From Heliopora coerulea (lineage: Eukaryota > Cnidaria > Anthozoa > Scleralcyonacea > Helioporidae), in the NCBI GenBank assembly GCA_030142905.1, contig JASJOG010000067.1, positions 1,568,319-1,632,318 of the forward strand: 64,000 nt of DNA. Direction: 5' to 3'. Each line of letters begins with the position of its first letter. Positions within the stretch are counted from its first letter, which is position 1. The notes under the pieces are model-generated. The model made no database searches. It was given only the letters and a program-made list of their open reading frames with translations, and had not been told where the DNA came from. Shown in pieces: positions 42,856 through 55,164 of this stretch. Made by a program: the position numbers and the translations under genes.

Positions 42856-45529
42856 GGTTTCTAAAGTTGTCTACGCTAGGGTGGGCTGAGAGGATAAGCT
42901 CTCTCAGTTCTATAAAATACCCTAATAGCGAGCGTCTCTAAAAGCTTCAGACAACAAAGCCCAGCTCCTGGCCTTCACGTGGCAGGAACCGTTTGGAACC
43001 GGCAGGAGAAGGGGCCAAAGGCGAATATTTGGCGCCTTAAAACCAGACTTTTCGAGTAGGTGGAACTCGTCAGCTTTGGTTAGTCTTCCTCCTTGGAGAA
43101 GGATCACTCTGATTACAAAACCCGGACGGGAAGGGCTCGTCAACCTTGGTTGTTAACTTTCCTAGCGTTGGTATCCTAGTTGACAGCCGGCGGGGAATAG
43201 TTACGTCTGAGGGGCAGGTGAAAAGTTTTTTAGCCTTAGTTAGCAATCACTTAGTGGAGGTTACACGAACAATTATACTCGCAACCCAAAGTGCTAATCG
43301 GGCTGATGGGTGAATGGCAGCTGCGAAAGCTGTCGCGAACGATACCTGGTAGAAAGTGGCACCCCTTATCAGTAATAGCTTAATCCAAAGAGCCAGGCAA
43401 CCCTGGATGGACCTTTAACCCGTGCATAGAAAATAACTTTTATGGGTAGGAGAAAAATAACAAAAACAAAGAGCCATATCGCTTGCCCTGTGGTTAATCA
43501 GGAAGCGCGTCCCCCAGAGGGGAACCAGTCTGAGGTCGAAAAATCTGCATCTGGAACAAACTCTTCCACAAACGAGCCGCTTGGCCACCAAAACCGGAAT
43601 CCATCCAATCTTGGACCAGCGAACTCACCACCACATAGAACTTCCTCAGGAAAACCAATTGCATGGACACGGGAAGAGTACTCTCAAGTCATGAAGTCAT
43701 TATACTCAGCATTGGAAAGAACAACTTCAAACACAACCAACACAACTTATGAAATCTGGAGATGCAAAGTAGGTGAAGAGGTAAGACCATACATCAATGC
43801 TAACAAGTTAGCAAACGTACGTAGGGATATCATGCGTAACAACCGACTTACACAAGCTGAAATTGAGCAAATATAACAAAGCGTAAAAGAAATTAGCAAT
43901 GCAGAATCAACCATAAACAACGAAGTAGGTGTTGAAGTCGAAAACCTCTCCCCTGAAAATATAAATCTAATGATAGAAAATATCAGGTCAAGAGGAACTG
44001 AACCAGCACAAGAGCGAGAGGAAGAAAACCAGGCTGAAGAAGATCCTAATGTAAGCGATGAAATAAATGAAGACGAAGAGGAAATCAAGGCAGAATTTTT
44101 CACAAATAATAGAGACGCTATAAATGAAGCAAAGGATGCTGTAATTAGTGATATTAGCAGAGTTAAGGTCACAGATATCAAAGATAGGGAAAACTTGCCC
44201 AAAATTCAAGTAACGAAGGCAAACAAAAAAGTGGTTGAAATATATCACGCTGCACTCCAAGAATACTTTAAAGATGAAGATGAGCTAAATCTTGACAAAA
44301 TTAACATAGCTATCTATTCAACAGGCTTAACTATCACTGAAAAACTGAACGCAACAATAAAGAGAAAAACAAGAAACAGGCATAAGGAACCTGCCTGGAA
44401 AGAAAGGATAAAGAAAGAAGTCGAACTGCTCAGAAGTGAAATATCAATACTGGATGAAATCAGCAGGGGCACTAATGTTAACACTGGGAAGTCACGCAAG
44501 GTGAAAAGAAAATACCAGATACATAGCTAAGAATCTATCTTTGAGGTTAAAGAAACTCTGAAACAGATGTTACTCCTCAAATCACAGCGAATTCGACGTT
44601 TTACCAAAAGATCAAAGTTTTACAGGCAAGATAAGATATTAATCACTGATGCAAAACGTTTTTTTAGGGGTATAGACAAAAAATGAAATAGTAATAGAAA
44701 CGGCACCATCTATGGAGGAAGTACAAAAGTTCTGGGAAAACATATGGAGCACACCCAAAGACTGCAATGAAAATACAGAATGGATTACCCGTGAAAACGA
44801 AAGAATGCGTGACATACCAATCTAAGATTGGTATGATATTACGAGTACAGATGTCAAGCAAGCCCTAGCTAAATCACAGAAAATGAAATCTCCTGGACCT
44901 GACAAAGTCCCCAACTTCTGGCTTCATCATCTATCCTCAACACATAAACATATCGCAAAAGCCCTATCACATGTTATGAAAACTCCAGAAGATATGCTGA
45001 GTTGGCTCACGAATGGCACCACATTTCTCTTGCCTAAAAATGATGAAACAGATGAAACTAAAAACTACTGCCCTATCACATGTCTATCCATCACATACAA
45101 GTTATTGACATCCATAATTACAGAATCGGCCTATTCTCACTTGGATCTAAATGACATTCTTCCCCTCGGGCAAAAAGGATGCAGACGGGGATCCTATGGA
45201 TGCAAAGACCAATTGCTCATCAACAAAATGATCCAAGAGAACTGCTATAAAACAAAACGCAACCTTAGCACGGCTTGGATTGATTATCGCAAAGCCTTTG
45301 ATAGTGTCCCTCATTCTTGGATACTTAAGTCGCTGGAATTGTACAAAATATCCCCTGTAATAATAAATTTTATGAAACACAGTATGACGCAATGGAAGAC
45401 AACACTTTACCTCAGTCACGCAAATGGAACAGCAAAGTCCCAAAAAGTCTCAATACGCCGAGGTATATTTCAAGGAGATTCCCTTTCCCCACTTTTATTT
45501 TGCATCGCTCTTAAACCAGGTGGAGAAGA
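42856..45529 (+). mobile_element. RLE-type LINE, family III, copy A (3' half missing)
   Basis: The 5' UTR is about 590 bp. The ORF starts at 43,442 (MGRRKITKTK) with a Myb-like IAWTREEYSQVMKSLY and the NKLANVRRDIMRNNRL block. One in-frame TAA at 43,874 interrupts a frame otherwise open to 44,530. After a frameshift, RT motifs follow at 44,883-45,530: MKSPGPDKVPNFWL, CKDQLLINKM, AWIDYRKAFDSVPHSW, RRGIFQGDSLSPLLF. The sequence then jumps to GGAGAAGAAAATAATAATA, so YxDD, finger and endonuclease are absent. Related to copy C. Confidence 0.83.
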
Positions 45530-45540
45530 AAATAATAATA

Positions 45541-48500
45541 TATGGCCTTCTCAGGACTACTACCTTGGTGTGGTGGGGAGGCTTGCGTACCTTAATGATC
45601 CTGAGAGCTATATTGGCAGGAGCTTAGGCTCCTGGTAGGGTCACCCTTGCCAGGCAGGTCAAAGGAGAGAGGTCAGACAAAATGTAGTCCGGTGGTGGTG
45701 TAACCTAAAACTTACTAACCTCTAATGAGTGAAAAATGACAGAAAGTAATATACCGAATAACGGCGTAAATGAAACCGAAACTTCACGTGAAAGTGTCTT
45801 GCCCGGCAGGTGCCAAGTGATGCAGCAACGTTGGTCCGGTCGTCATCATACTACTGCTGCAAATACTAGATTGAAATGGTCTAAGGATGTCAATGTTGTA
45901 GTTATGGAACGCTTCTTCCTAAGCAGACCTTTTACAGATGATGGAATACCAATTCGAGGGTATGGCCAAAGGATGTACAGGATGTGGCAAGAAAGAGGAT
46001 TGTTCTCTATGACGGAACAACTACTAACTGACCAGGCGAGAGCAATTAGAAAAAATGGGTGGTTAACAACAGTCGAGCTGGAAAGAATAAAGAGACGTGT
46101 ACTACAGGAAGAGACGGATGGAGAGATACAAAATCCAGAACAAGAATTGAGTGGGGAGCCAGACATTGAAGAAGATCATATAAGAATAGATAGAGATGAT
46201 ACAGAGGAAGAGCAGAATGTCGGAGCAGAGAGACTTGTAACAGATGAGATTGAACAAGCCACAGAAGAGGAGAAAAACATAGTTCACAGAATTATAGAAC
46301 TGATGAACGAGCAAGATGATAGAAGTTGCAATTTAAAGAAAGTAGATAGGATGGAAGTTTTAAAAGAGACAAAAAGGGCAAATAAGGTAATGAAGTACAT
46401 CAAAACAGATTGCTAAAAGCTGTCGGCTTACATGTGGCAGAAAGATTAGGAACTGGGAATGAAAAAAGAGGAAAGAGGAATGGAGAACCATGGTGGAAGA
46501 GAAGGATCGAAAGAGTCATCAAAAGATTAAGAAAAGATATTGGAGTATTATAACGAAGAAAAAGGGGAGAACTAAGAAGAGAAGAGAAGTATCAAATGGT
46601 GGAGAGAAGATATAAGATCGAAAGTAAAGGTGTGACTATTGTGCTAGAAGAGGTAAAGCAAAGGGTCATTGCAAAGAAAGCAAAGGTAAATAGATACGAA
46701 CAAAAAATAAAGCAATACTGGCAGAATAGAATGTTCAATGTGGATCAGAAGATGGTTTATCAAGAATTGAGCGGAGCTAGCAGACAGGAGAAGATTGTAC
46801 CTGACATTGAAGAAAGCAGGAAATTTTGGGGAAGTATGTGGGACAACAAAAAGAAACATAATGACAGGGCAGAATGGTTACAAAAATTAAAAGAGCATAT
46901 AGACCATCCTAGACAAGAAGACCTACATATTAACCAAACTAAGGTTGAGATGCAGTGCAGAAAGATGCCTAATTGAAAAGCGCCCAGGCCAGATGGGGTG
47001 CAGGGGTTTTGGTTTAAGAAATTAAAAGCTTGCCATCAGAGAATAGCAGAGCAATTGGAGGGGATATTAAATGAAGGTGGAGAACTTCCGGAATTAATGA
47101 CATGTGGCAGAACAGTGCTTTGTGTAAAAGACCCCACAAAAGGCAACGCTGTTGACAATTTTAGACCTACATCGTGTCTTCAAGTGATGTGGAAACTTGT
47201 GACTGGTATTATTGCAGAAAGTATGTACGATTTTCTAGATTCCAACAAAGTTCTACCAAAAGAAACAGAAAGGCTGCAAAAGACAATGCAGTGGAACTAA
47301 AGACCGGTTGCTAATTGATAAGTTGGTGCTTAAGGACTGCATAAAAAGACACACTAACCTAGCTATGGCATGGGTAGATTATCAAAAAGTGTAAGACATG
47401 GTACCACATTCATGGATTGAGAAATGTTTGAAAATTTTGGAATTGCCAAAAACGTAGAATAGTTTGTATGTAATAGCATGATGTAATGGAAAACAAAATT
47501 GTCAGTTTGTGGAGAGAGTGTAGAAGTAAATATCAGGAGAGGTATATTTCAGGGAGATAGTTTGTCACCGCTGTTGTTCGTGCTTTGTGTGGCACCCCTT
47601 AGCCTTATTTTAAGAAAGTGAAGGCAGGATATGAATTCAAGGGCCGAAAGAAAAAGATCAATCATTTGTTGTATATGAATGACCTCAAATTATATGGTAA
47701 GAGCAAGGCACAGATCGACTAACTTGTGAAGACGGTCCATCTATTCAGTAAGGATATCGGCATGGAATTTGGAATTAAGAAGTGCAGGGTATTAATTCTA
47801 AAGAGGGGAAAGATTGCCGAGAATGACGGAGTGGTATTGCCGAACGGAGAAATAATGAAAGTGATTGAATAAGAGGGATATAAATACCTGGGTATCTTGG
47901 AGATAGATAGATTAATGGAAGAAGAAATAAAATCAAAGTTCAAAAAGGAGTATGTACGGAGGTTGAGGTTGGTCATGAAGTCGAAATTAAACGGCAGAAA
48001 CAAAATGCAAGCGGTGAACACGTGGGCAGTCGCATTACTTAGGTATGGTGCAGGAGTCGTTACTTGGAACGATCAAGAAATCAAGAGCTTGGATAGAAAA
48101 ACGAGAAAAATATTGACCATGTACGGAGCTTTTCACCCTAAGAGTGATGTAGACAGGTTATATTTGCCAAGAAAAAAAGGTGTTAGAGGATTGATAAGCT
48201 GTGAGTCAAGTATTAGATCAGAGGAGAACGGTATTGGATGGTACATTAAAAATGCAGTAGAACCTTTATTGGTTGAAGTAAGAGAAAGAGAAGTTATCAC
48301 GACTGAAGATAGTATGCCAAAGCAACAATATAAGAGGAGAGAAGTCGAAGAAAGAGAACAAAGATGGATAGGTAAGAGAATGCATGGACAGTTCAACAGG
48401 GTGAAAAGTGAAGACATAGACAAGGAAAAGATGTGGAGGTGGCTACAAAAGAGTGATTTGAAACCGGAAACGGAAGCCCTAATATGTGCAGCTCAAGAAC

Positions 48501-49211
48501 AGGCGATAAGAACTAACTATATCAAGTTCAAAATTGATAAATCTGTAGACTCACCGCTATGCAGAATTTGCGGGGGAAAAGGAGAAAGTGTGCAACATCT
48601 GGTAAGCGAATGCACAAAACTTGCACAACGAGAGTACAAAAGTCGACATGATAATGTAGCAAGAATTATACATTGGAAAATTTGTGGAAAACTCGATCTA
48701 GAAAGAGCGAGCAAGTGGTACGAACATGACCCCCAGGGAGTAGTAGAGTCGGATAAAGTAAAAGATCTTTGGGATTTTATGATCGAGCGCGACCATCAGA
48801 TAGAATACCGAAAGCCAGATATAGTAGTAGTAGACAAAGCAGAAAAGAAATGTGCAATAGTTGATGTAGCCATACCAGGAGACAACAGAATTGGTGAGAA
48901 AGAAACAGAAAAGATAGAAAAGTATCAAGCATTGAAACGAGAGATTAAGAACTTGTGGTCAATGAGAAAGGTAGAAGTAATTCCAGTTGTCGTTGGAGCC
49001 TTGGGCTGTGTAAGCATAAAGTTTGAACAATGGTTTGAGAGGATTGGAATAACAGAGAACGTTGAGGATATCCAGAAAACGACACTTCTTGGAAGAGCAA
49101 GAATTATAAGAGTGCTAGAAAACTAGTTGTAACAGTGCCACCTTAGTCTACTGGTTGTAGACAGCTGGCACCGATGAATATCGGATCCACAGCAAACCGT
49201 GCGGAGAAGAA
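45541..49211 (+). mobile_element. RLE-type LINE, family I, copy B (full length, inactivated)
   Basis: It starts TATGGCCTTCTCAGG and ends CGGAGAAGAAAATAAT. ORF pieces: Myb-like N-terminus 45,736-46,416; RT 46,596-47,300 and on to about 47,900; C-terminus 47,897-49,126. The C-terminus holds a CCHC finger (CRICGGKGESVQHLVSEC, near 48,560) and an RLE block (RKPDIVVVDKAEKKCAIVDV, near 48,815). Breaks: a deletion near 46,410, TGG to TGA at 46,974, a frameshift near 47,260, several stops to 47,870, and the catalytic YMDD reads YMND at 47,672. The last 410 codons are intact. It is 94-95% alike by eye to the copy at 13,301. Confidence 0.86.
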
Positions 49212-49613
49212 AATAATAATAATATATGGGCAATGGGGCAGGACCAGTTGGAACTGCAGCCTGCTACGTGAAGAGTAAGACGCTCCCGCCCACCATGAAT
49301 CTCAGGGTAGTACCTTGAGCAAGTACTAGTAACCTGAAGCCCCCTTTGCCATGGATACGGCAAATCAACAATGATGAGTCAATTTAATAGAAATTCATAC
49401 GGCATCGGTCGTCAAGCGGTCTACCGAGGAGCGCCTACCCAGCGGGGAACCAGGCTGTGATCGAAAAATGTACTTTTGCAGTCAACTCTACCCACCCCGA
49501 AACACCTGTGAGTTACCAAAACGAGGAAACTCATGAAAATGCCCCCCAGGATGTATAATCAAACACAAATAAAGAAAAAAGAACCAAATGGACAAGGGAG
49601 GAGTACAAGCAAG

Positions 49614-50010
49614 CAGTGGCGTAGCGAGGAGGAAGGGGGGGGGGGGGGAGGAAGAGGGCGGTTGCACCAGGCGGCACATTTTGGCGGGCGGTACTTTTAG
49701 GTTGGAGGGGCACTTAGGGTTTCATGTTTGAATCGCAAAGGAGCTTCCTGTTTACAAGTTACAATTATGATAATAATTTTCTGATTTTGGCGTTTAGCTG
49801 ATAGCTCTTAAAAGACGTCAATAATATAACAGTATAGGTCGTATAACAATCAAAAGTAAGTTGTAGCAATCAAATAGCAATTTTCTGTCCTCGTTTTTGC
49901 GAATATGTTCCGAAATTTTTTTAGGAAGCCACGCCCATGGACTACAGAATATGCCGGGGGGGGCATTTGGGGAGTTCGCCCCCATTGGCATTCTGCTTGC
50001 TACGCCACTG
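49614..50010. mobile_element. Non-autonomous hAT element inside LINE copy C
   Basis: It begins CAGTGGCGTAGC and ends GCTACGCCACTG (12-bp terminal inverted repeats). It is flanked by an exact 8-bp target duplication CAAGCAAG at 49,606-49,613 and 50,011-50,018. The 397-bp interior is non-coding with a G-rich run near 49,640. The CAGNGGCG end and 8-bp duplication are diagnostic of hAT transposons. Confidence 0.9.
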
Positions 50011-51232
50011 CAAGCAAGTAATGGAGGCTTTTTTTAGGGCACAACTAACACCATCACAAGAAAGCAACACTAAGCAAAGTTATACCATATGGAGAGCAGA
50101 GAACCCCACAGCAAGACCGAATATGGATCCTAACAAACTAGCAAACGTTAAAAGAGACATTATAAAAAATAAGAGATTGACAGATGTTGAGTTGAATACC
50201 ATCAGGAAGAAAATAGAAGATAGTGTATACGTAAATATGGAGAATAGTGAACAAAATGAGCAATTTGAAAATGCTGAAACTGAATATAAAATGCCAGTAA
50301 ACCAAGATAATACACCAACGGACAAAATACAGGATGAACAAGAGAATAAAGAATATGAAATGCTAAAAGAAAATGGGAAGAAGTCAAACATCAAGACATA
50401 AAAGATAGAGATCCACTCTTTAAGATCAACAAAAGTAAAAAAGTAAAGCAACTAATCAGACTTGGTAACAAAGTGATCGCAGACATTAAAGAAAGCTGCA
50501 ATTAACGAGCAATTACAGCAATTAACAAGCTTATATATGCAATAGCTTTAGTTATTAATGGAACTAAAGGAGTCAAATTAAAAAAAAAGACAGAAGAAAA
50601 GGATGAAACCTGCATGGAAAGAAAATTTAGAGGAAGATATCCAAAGCAAGAGGAGTGACTTGTCAATCCTAACTGAAATTGAAAATGAATCAGAAGTTAA
50701 TCAGAGAAAACAAAGGAAAATAAAGAGAAGATAAAACATCAAGAAGATGGAAGATCTACCTGAAGTAAGGGAAAAGTTGAAACAGGAAATTCAAGCTAAA
50801 GCACAGAGAATCAGAAAGTATGAGAAAAGGGGAAACAATTCAGACAGAATAAGCTCTTTAAGGAAAATACTAAGAAGCTCTATAGGGACCTAGGAAAAAA
50901 ATAGATCAATGATGAGGAACCACCTATGCTTGAAGAGATAAAAGATTTCTGGAGCAAGATATGGGAAGACGAAAAGAAGCATAATGAGACAGCCGAATAA
51001 ATCAAACAGCAGGAGGGAATAATAAAAAATCAACCAACTCAAGAATGGAAAGACCTAGAGAAAGAAAAAATGAGCATTTCACTGAAGAAGGCTTGTAACT
51101 GGAAACCACCAGGTATAGATAGAGTGCCAGACTTTTGGCTCAAGAACTTGGATGAAGTGCATGAAGATATAACAAGGGAATATAATGAAATCATTCAGTA
51201 TCCAGAAAAAATCCCTGGTTGTTTCATGCAAG

Positions 51233-52237
51233 CAGGGCACCCGAGAGGAGGGGCAGGGGGGCAATTTGGCCCGGGCCCCCAACTTACTAGGGGCCCCAAC
51301 TTAAGAGACCGCCCAAAATTGAGCAATGCTCCAAAGAAATGTTGGAGCAGTCTTAGGGGCCCATGTTCACATCATTTTTTGACATTGGGGGCCTCTGTCG
51401 AGTAAGTGCTCTCGCTGTATCAGCCATTTGACGATACAACTTGTAAGGCCTCCTAAACACGAAATATAGCATTGCGTGAATTAACTTAAGAGATATTCAC
51501 CCCGAAATAATGTTTTGAAAGAATATACATTATAAGCAAGCAGCACTGCGTTGCACATATTGGCAGATCACGCGATCACTTCCCGCCAGTTTCATTGTAT
51601 TGACATGCTGTCATGTCGCAGTCAAAATATGGCATAGTTCTGAAAGTGACCAGAGAAGACATTAAGTCACTTGGCGAGAAGCAACAAAGTACACGTATAA
51701 AAGGAAAAACGTTTTATCATGTAAAGATAAAACGATAAACAACAAAGAGTTTAGCAAGGTTCAGGATATTTTTAGTTTGTAAATACAAGCACGTAGAAAA
51801 GTTTTATCACAGCCTAAATATAGAACATTACATGGTGGCACGAAAATGTGAATTTTATCTTCTCCTGGTGAAACCAGTATTTTACTCATTCGCTGCGCTC
51901 ATTCGTAAAATATTGTTCTTACTACTCCAAGACAAAATTCACATCTTCGTGCCACTGCGAAAGATTTAACTGTATGTATGACTGACACTTCATGTTATTC
52001 TTGGTTACGGGCTAACGGTGACTTTGCATGTTCTTTAAGGTTTCTCATCAAAGTTTGTAACAATGGCTTCTAGCACTGTATGCCTTGCGCAGTTATGCTA
52101 AGAAAGCTAAGCAGTTAGCAGTGTTTTTAGTTTTGCTTGTGGTTTTTTAAATGCCCCTAGATAAATACCCCTATGACGTCATAGGGGCCAACGAAAAAAA
52201 ATTGCCCCGGGCCCCGCACATTCTCTCGGCGGCACTT
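51233..52237. mobile_element. Second non-autonomous hAT element inside LINE copy C
   Basis: The left end CAGGGCACCCGAGAG and right end CTCTCGGCGGCACTT are imperfect inverted repeats. The 8-bp duplication CATGCAAG is at 51,225-51,232 and 52,238-52,245. Near the ends it has the GGCCCGGGCCCC wording common in hAT relatives. It is about 1,005 bp and has no transposase frame. Confidence 0.85.
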
Positions 52238-54444
52238 CATGCAAGGTCTGACATACTTGCTCCAGAAAACTGAGCATACAAAAAATCCTAAGAACTACAG
52301 ACCCATAACCTGCCTTCCAATACTGTACAAGATTCTCACATCTACCATCACTGAGAGGACATATACCTTCCTAGAAGAAAACAAGTTATTATCACCTGAA
52401 CAGAAAGGCTGTAAAAAAGGAAGTTATGGATGTAAAGATCAGTTACTCATCAATAAGATGATACTAGAAGATTGTATGAGTAAGAAAAAGAACCTCAGCA
52501 CTGCTTGGATTGACTACCAGAAAGCATTCGATAGTGTCTCTCATTCTTGGATCATCAAGATTATGGAGATATATAAAATGTCCCCAACCGTGACCAAATT
52601 CGTGGAACAAAGTATGGCCAATTGGAAGACCACCATGAAATTAAATTACAACCAAGATACGATTGCTACTAGGTCTATTAATATCAGACGGGGTATCTTT
52701 CAAGGTGATTCCTTATCGCCACTATTATTCTGTCTTTCTCTTGCCCCCCTGAGCAATATGCTAAACAACACACGATGTGGCTATGAAATATATAGGAAGA
52801 AAATTAACCATCTGTTCTATGTCGATGATTTGAAAATATACGCGAAGAACGATGGCCAATTGGAGGGGCTGCTTGCAACAATTAAGACATTTAGCGATGA
52901 TATTGGTATGCAGTTTGGCCTCGACAAGTGTGCCAAAGCCACGTTCAAGAGTGGCAAATTGGCACAAACCTCAGGCATGCATCTAGACACCAACACAATC
53001 ATTCAAGAACTTGAACAAGAAAGTACCCATAAATACCTGGATATTAATGAAGATGATGGGATACAACATGCGGACACGAAGGAGAGGATAAGAAAAGAAT
53101 ACTACTGAAGAGTTAGCTTGGTGACAAAAAGTGAATTGAATGCAACAAATAAAATTGAAGTCATCAACACTCTGGCTGTACCTGCAGTCACGTAGAGTTT
53201 TAATATCATTAATTGGAAGATGAGTGAAATCAAGAAACTGAATAGGAAAACAAGAAAGTTGCTTACCATGGAACAAATGAACCACCCTAAGGCGAATGTG
53301 GAAAGAATTTATCTCCCTCGACAGATAGGAGGAAGAGGACTCACTTAGCTAGAGTTAACTTACAAGACAACCACAGTGGGTCTTCAGGTTTATCTTCAAC
53401 AAACAGAAGATCCACTCTTGAAACTGGTACACCGACTTGAGAAGAACAAAAAACTCTACTCTGTAGTAAAGGACGTCAGCAAAATTAAGAATGAGTCAGG
53501 AGAGTCAGATCTGGCAAGGAAATATCACGAATCAACCACAAAGTTCGCAAAAAGAGTGAAACAGGAGACTAAAAAAAGTTACAGGAGAAGATGCAACAAG
53601 TTTGGGAAGAAAAACCGATGTATGGTCAATACCCAGCGAGAGTGAATAAGCCAGATGTTGATCAGGAAAAGACACACCAGTGGCTCAGGAGCTCGGGTCT
53701 CAAATCGGAAACTGAAGGGTTAATTATCGCAACGCAAGATCAAAGCCTTGCTACAAAGTCGTATCATCATAGGTTAATCAAAGATGACGCTGACCTCAAA
53801 TGTAGAATGTGCAAAGAATTCGAGAAGACAGTTGGCCATATAGTAGCAGGATGTCCAGTACTTGCCAAGACAGAGTATATTCAATGACATGACAGAGTAG
53901 CAGGATATCTACATTGGAAAATCTGTCAGCACTACCACCTTCCAGCTGCAGGTAACTGGTATGATCATATACCAGAAACAGTGAGTAAAAATGAAAGTGC
54001 CACAATATTATGGAACATGCCAGTCAACGCAGATAAGAAGATTAATGCCAATAGACCAGATATCATTGTGAAGGACAAGAAGGCTAACAATTGCCTCACG
54101 ATTAACATGACAATACCATCAGAAAGAAATGTTTCAATTAAACAAACGGAGAAATTATTAAAGTATAAGGACCTTGAAATGGAAGTTACGAAGATGTGGA
54201 AAATGAAGACAAGCACAATTCCAGTTGCAGTGGGGGTGTTAGGTCTCATTACGAAAGGCATGGGGAAATACATCAACCAAATTCCAGGAAGTGTCAATGT
54301 AGAAATGGTGCAGAAGATCGTTCTTTCAGGAAGTGCCCATATCTTGAGGAGAACACTCTCCACTACATAAGCACTACACGCAAGTGTCCTATTGTCATGG
54401 GATGACTTCGGCACCGCAGGAAGAAAATGTACAATAACATAGAA

Positions 54445-54445
<1 letters not shown>

Positions 54446-54481
<36 letters not shown>

Positions 54482-55164
54482 TTGGGCAGGCTGGATGTTT
54501 ATCTAAAACTAATGATCCCGAACGACCAGGGCTCATACCCCTGTGTCTAGTAGGAGTAGGTGGGTGATACGTATCCTCAGGGTGCGGCGACCCTACCCTG
54601 CCGATGCTGGGTAGACCCAGGAACATGCGAAAAACGTGACTGGACAGGTGTTGGTAAACCTGTTCTGTTAGCCTAAGGACTACAACCATTATTCCTTACA
54701 ACTGGCTCAGGTACGGCTGACTTTAACTGGTTGGTGTGTTCCAGCCTCCTACAATGTTGCTAAGGATTAAATGTTAGTCTAAAAGCAAAACAATATACAG
54801 TCGTCAACACTCGCAGCTGCGCAGTGAAACTGCCCTTAACAGGGTGGGAGTGCTTCACGTAAATGCTGTTTGCAGGCCAGGATGGGTATTCGCTATCGGG
54901 GAGTACTTCTTGGAACTAGTCGTCAGTATGTCTTTGTCCTGTCGAGCCTTGTTGGCAGGCAGTCCATAAATTGAGCGCATGGGTGTTTAAATCCTTAATG
55001 GTAAGATTTGAAATATCCCCATATGCATCCTAGAAGGTACATTGTCTCCTCTGTCAGCTACAGTCTTGTTGATGGGCTGCCTTTGGAGGCCAAGACCTCT
55101 CGCCACTTCCTTTGGAGAGTGTGCTGCGATATTGGATAATAATAATAATAATAACAATAATAAA
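54446..55164 (+). mobile_element. Non-autonomous TAA-flanked element N6
   Basis: (TAA)n at 54,446-54,480 and 55,136-55,164 enclose about 655 bp of non-coding sequence starting GGGCAGGCTGGATG. It is distinct from N1 in most of its length but similar in layout and in words such as TTAACTGGTTGG and TCGGGGAGTA. The first 80 bp recur at 16,495. Confidence 0.75.

Larger units (their letters stand above)
49226..54445 (+). mobile_element. RLE-type LINE, family III, copy C (interrupted by two hAT elements)
   Basis: It starts ATGGGCAATGG next to (TAA)n. The coding region is split: KWTREEYKQ before 49,606, resuming at 50,019; NKLANVKRDIIKNKRL near 50,130; KPPGIDRVPDFWL near 51,105; then, after the second insertion, an RT frame 52,239-53,108 with NYRPITCLP, DYQKAFDSVSHSW, FQGDSLSPLLF and intact YVDD (52,818-52,829). 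CCHC finger CRMCKEFEKTVGHIVAGC near 53,800. RLE block RPDIIVKDKK near 54,055. Stops occur at 53,106, 53,346 and 53,885 among others. The 3' end runs into TAA. Confidence 0.85.

Noticed and set aside
47897..49126. 409-codon open frame as a stand-alone host gene
   Set aside because: It is the C-terminal RT thumb, CCHC finger and RLE endonuclease of LINE copy B. Open only because that part has not yet been hit.
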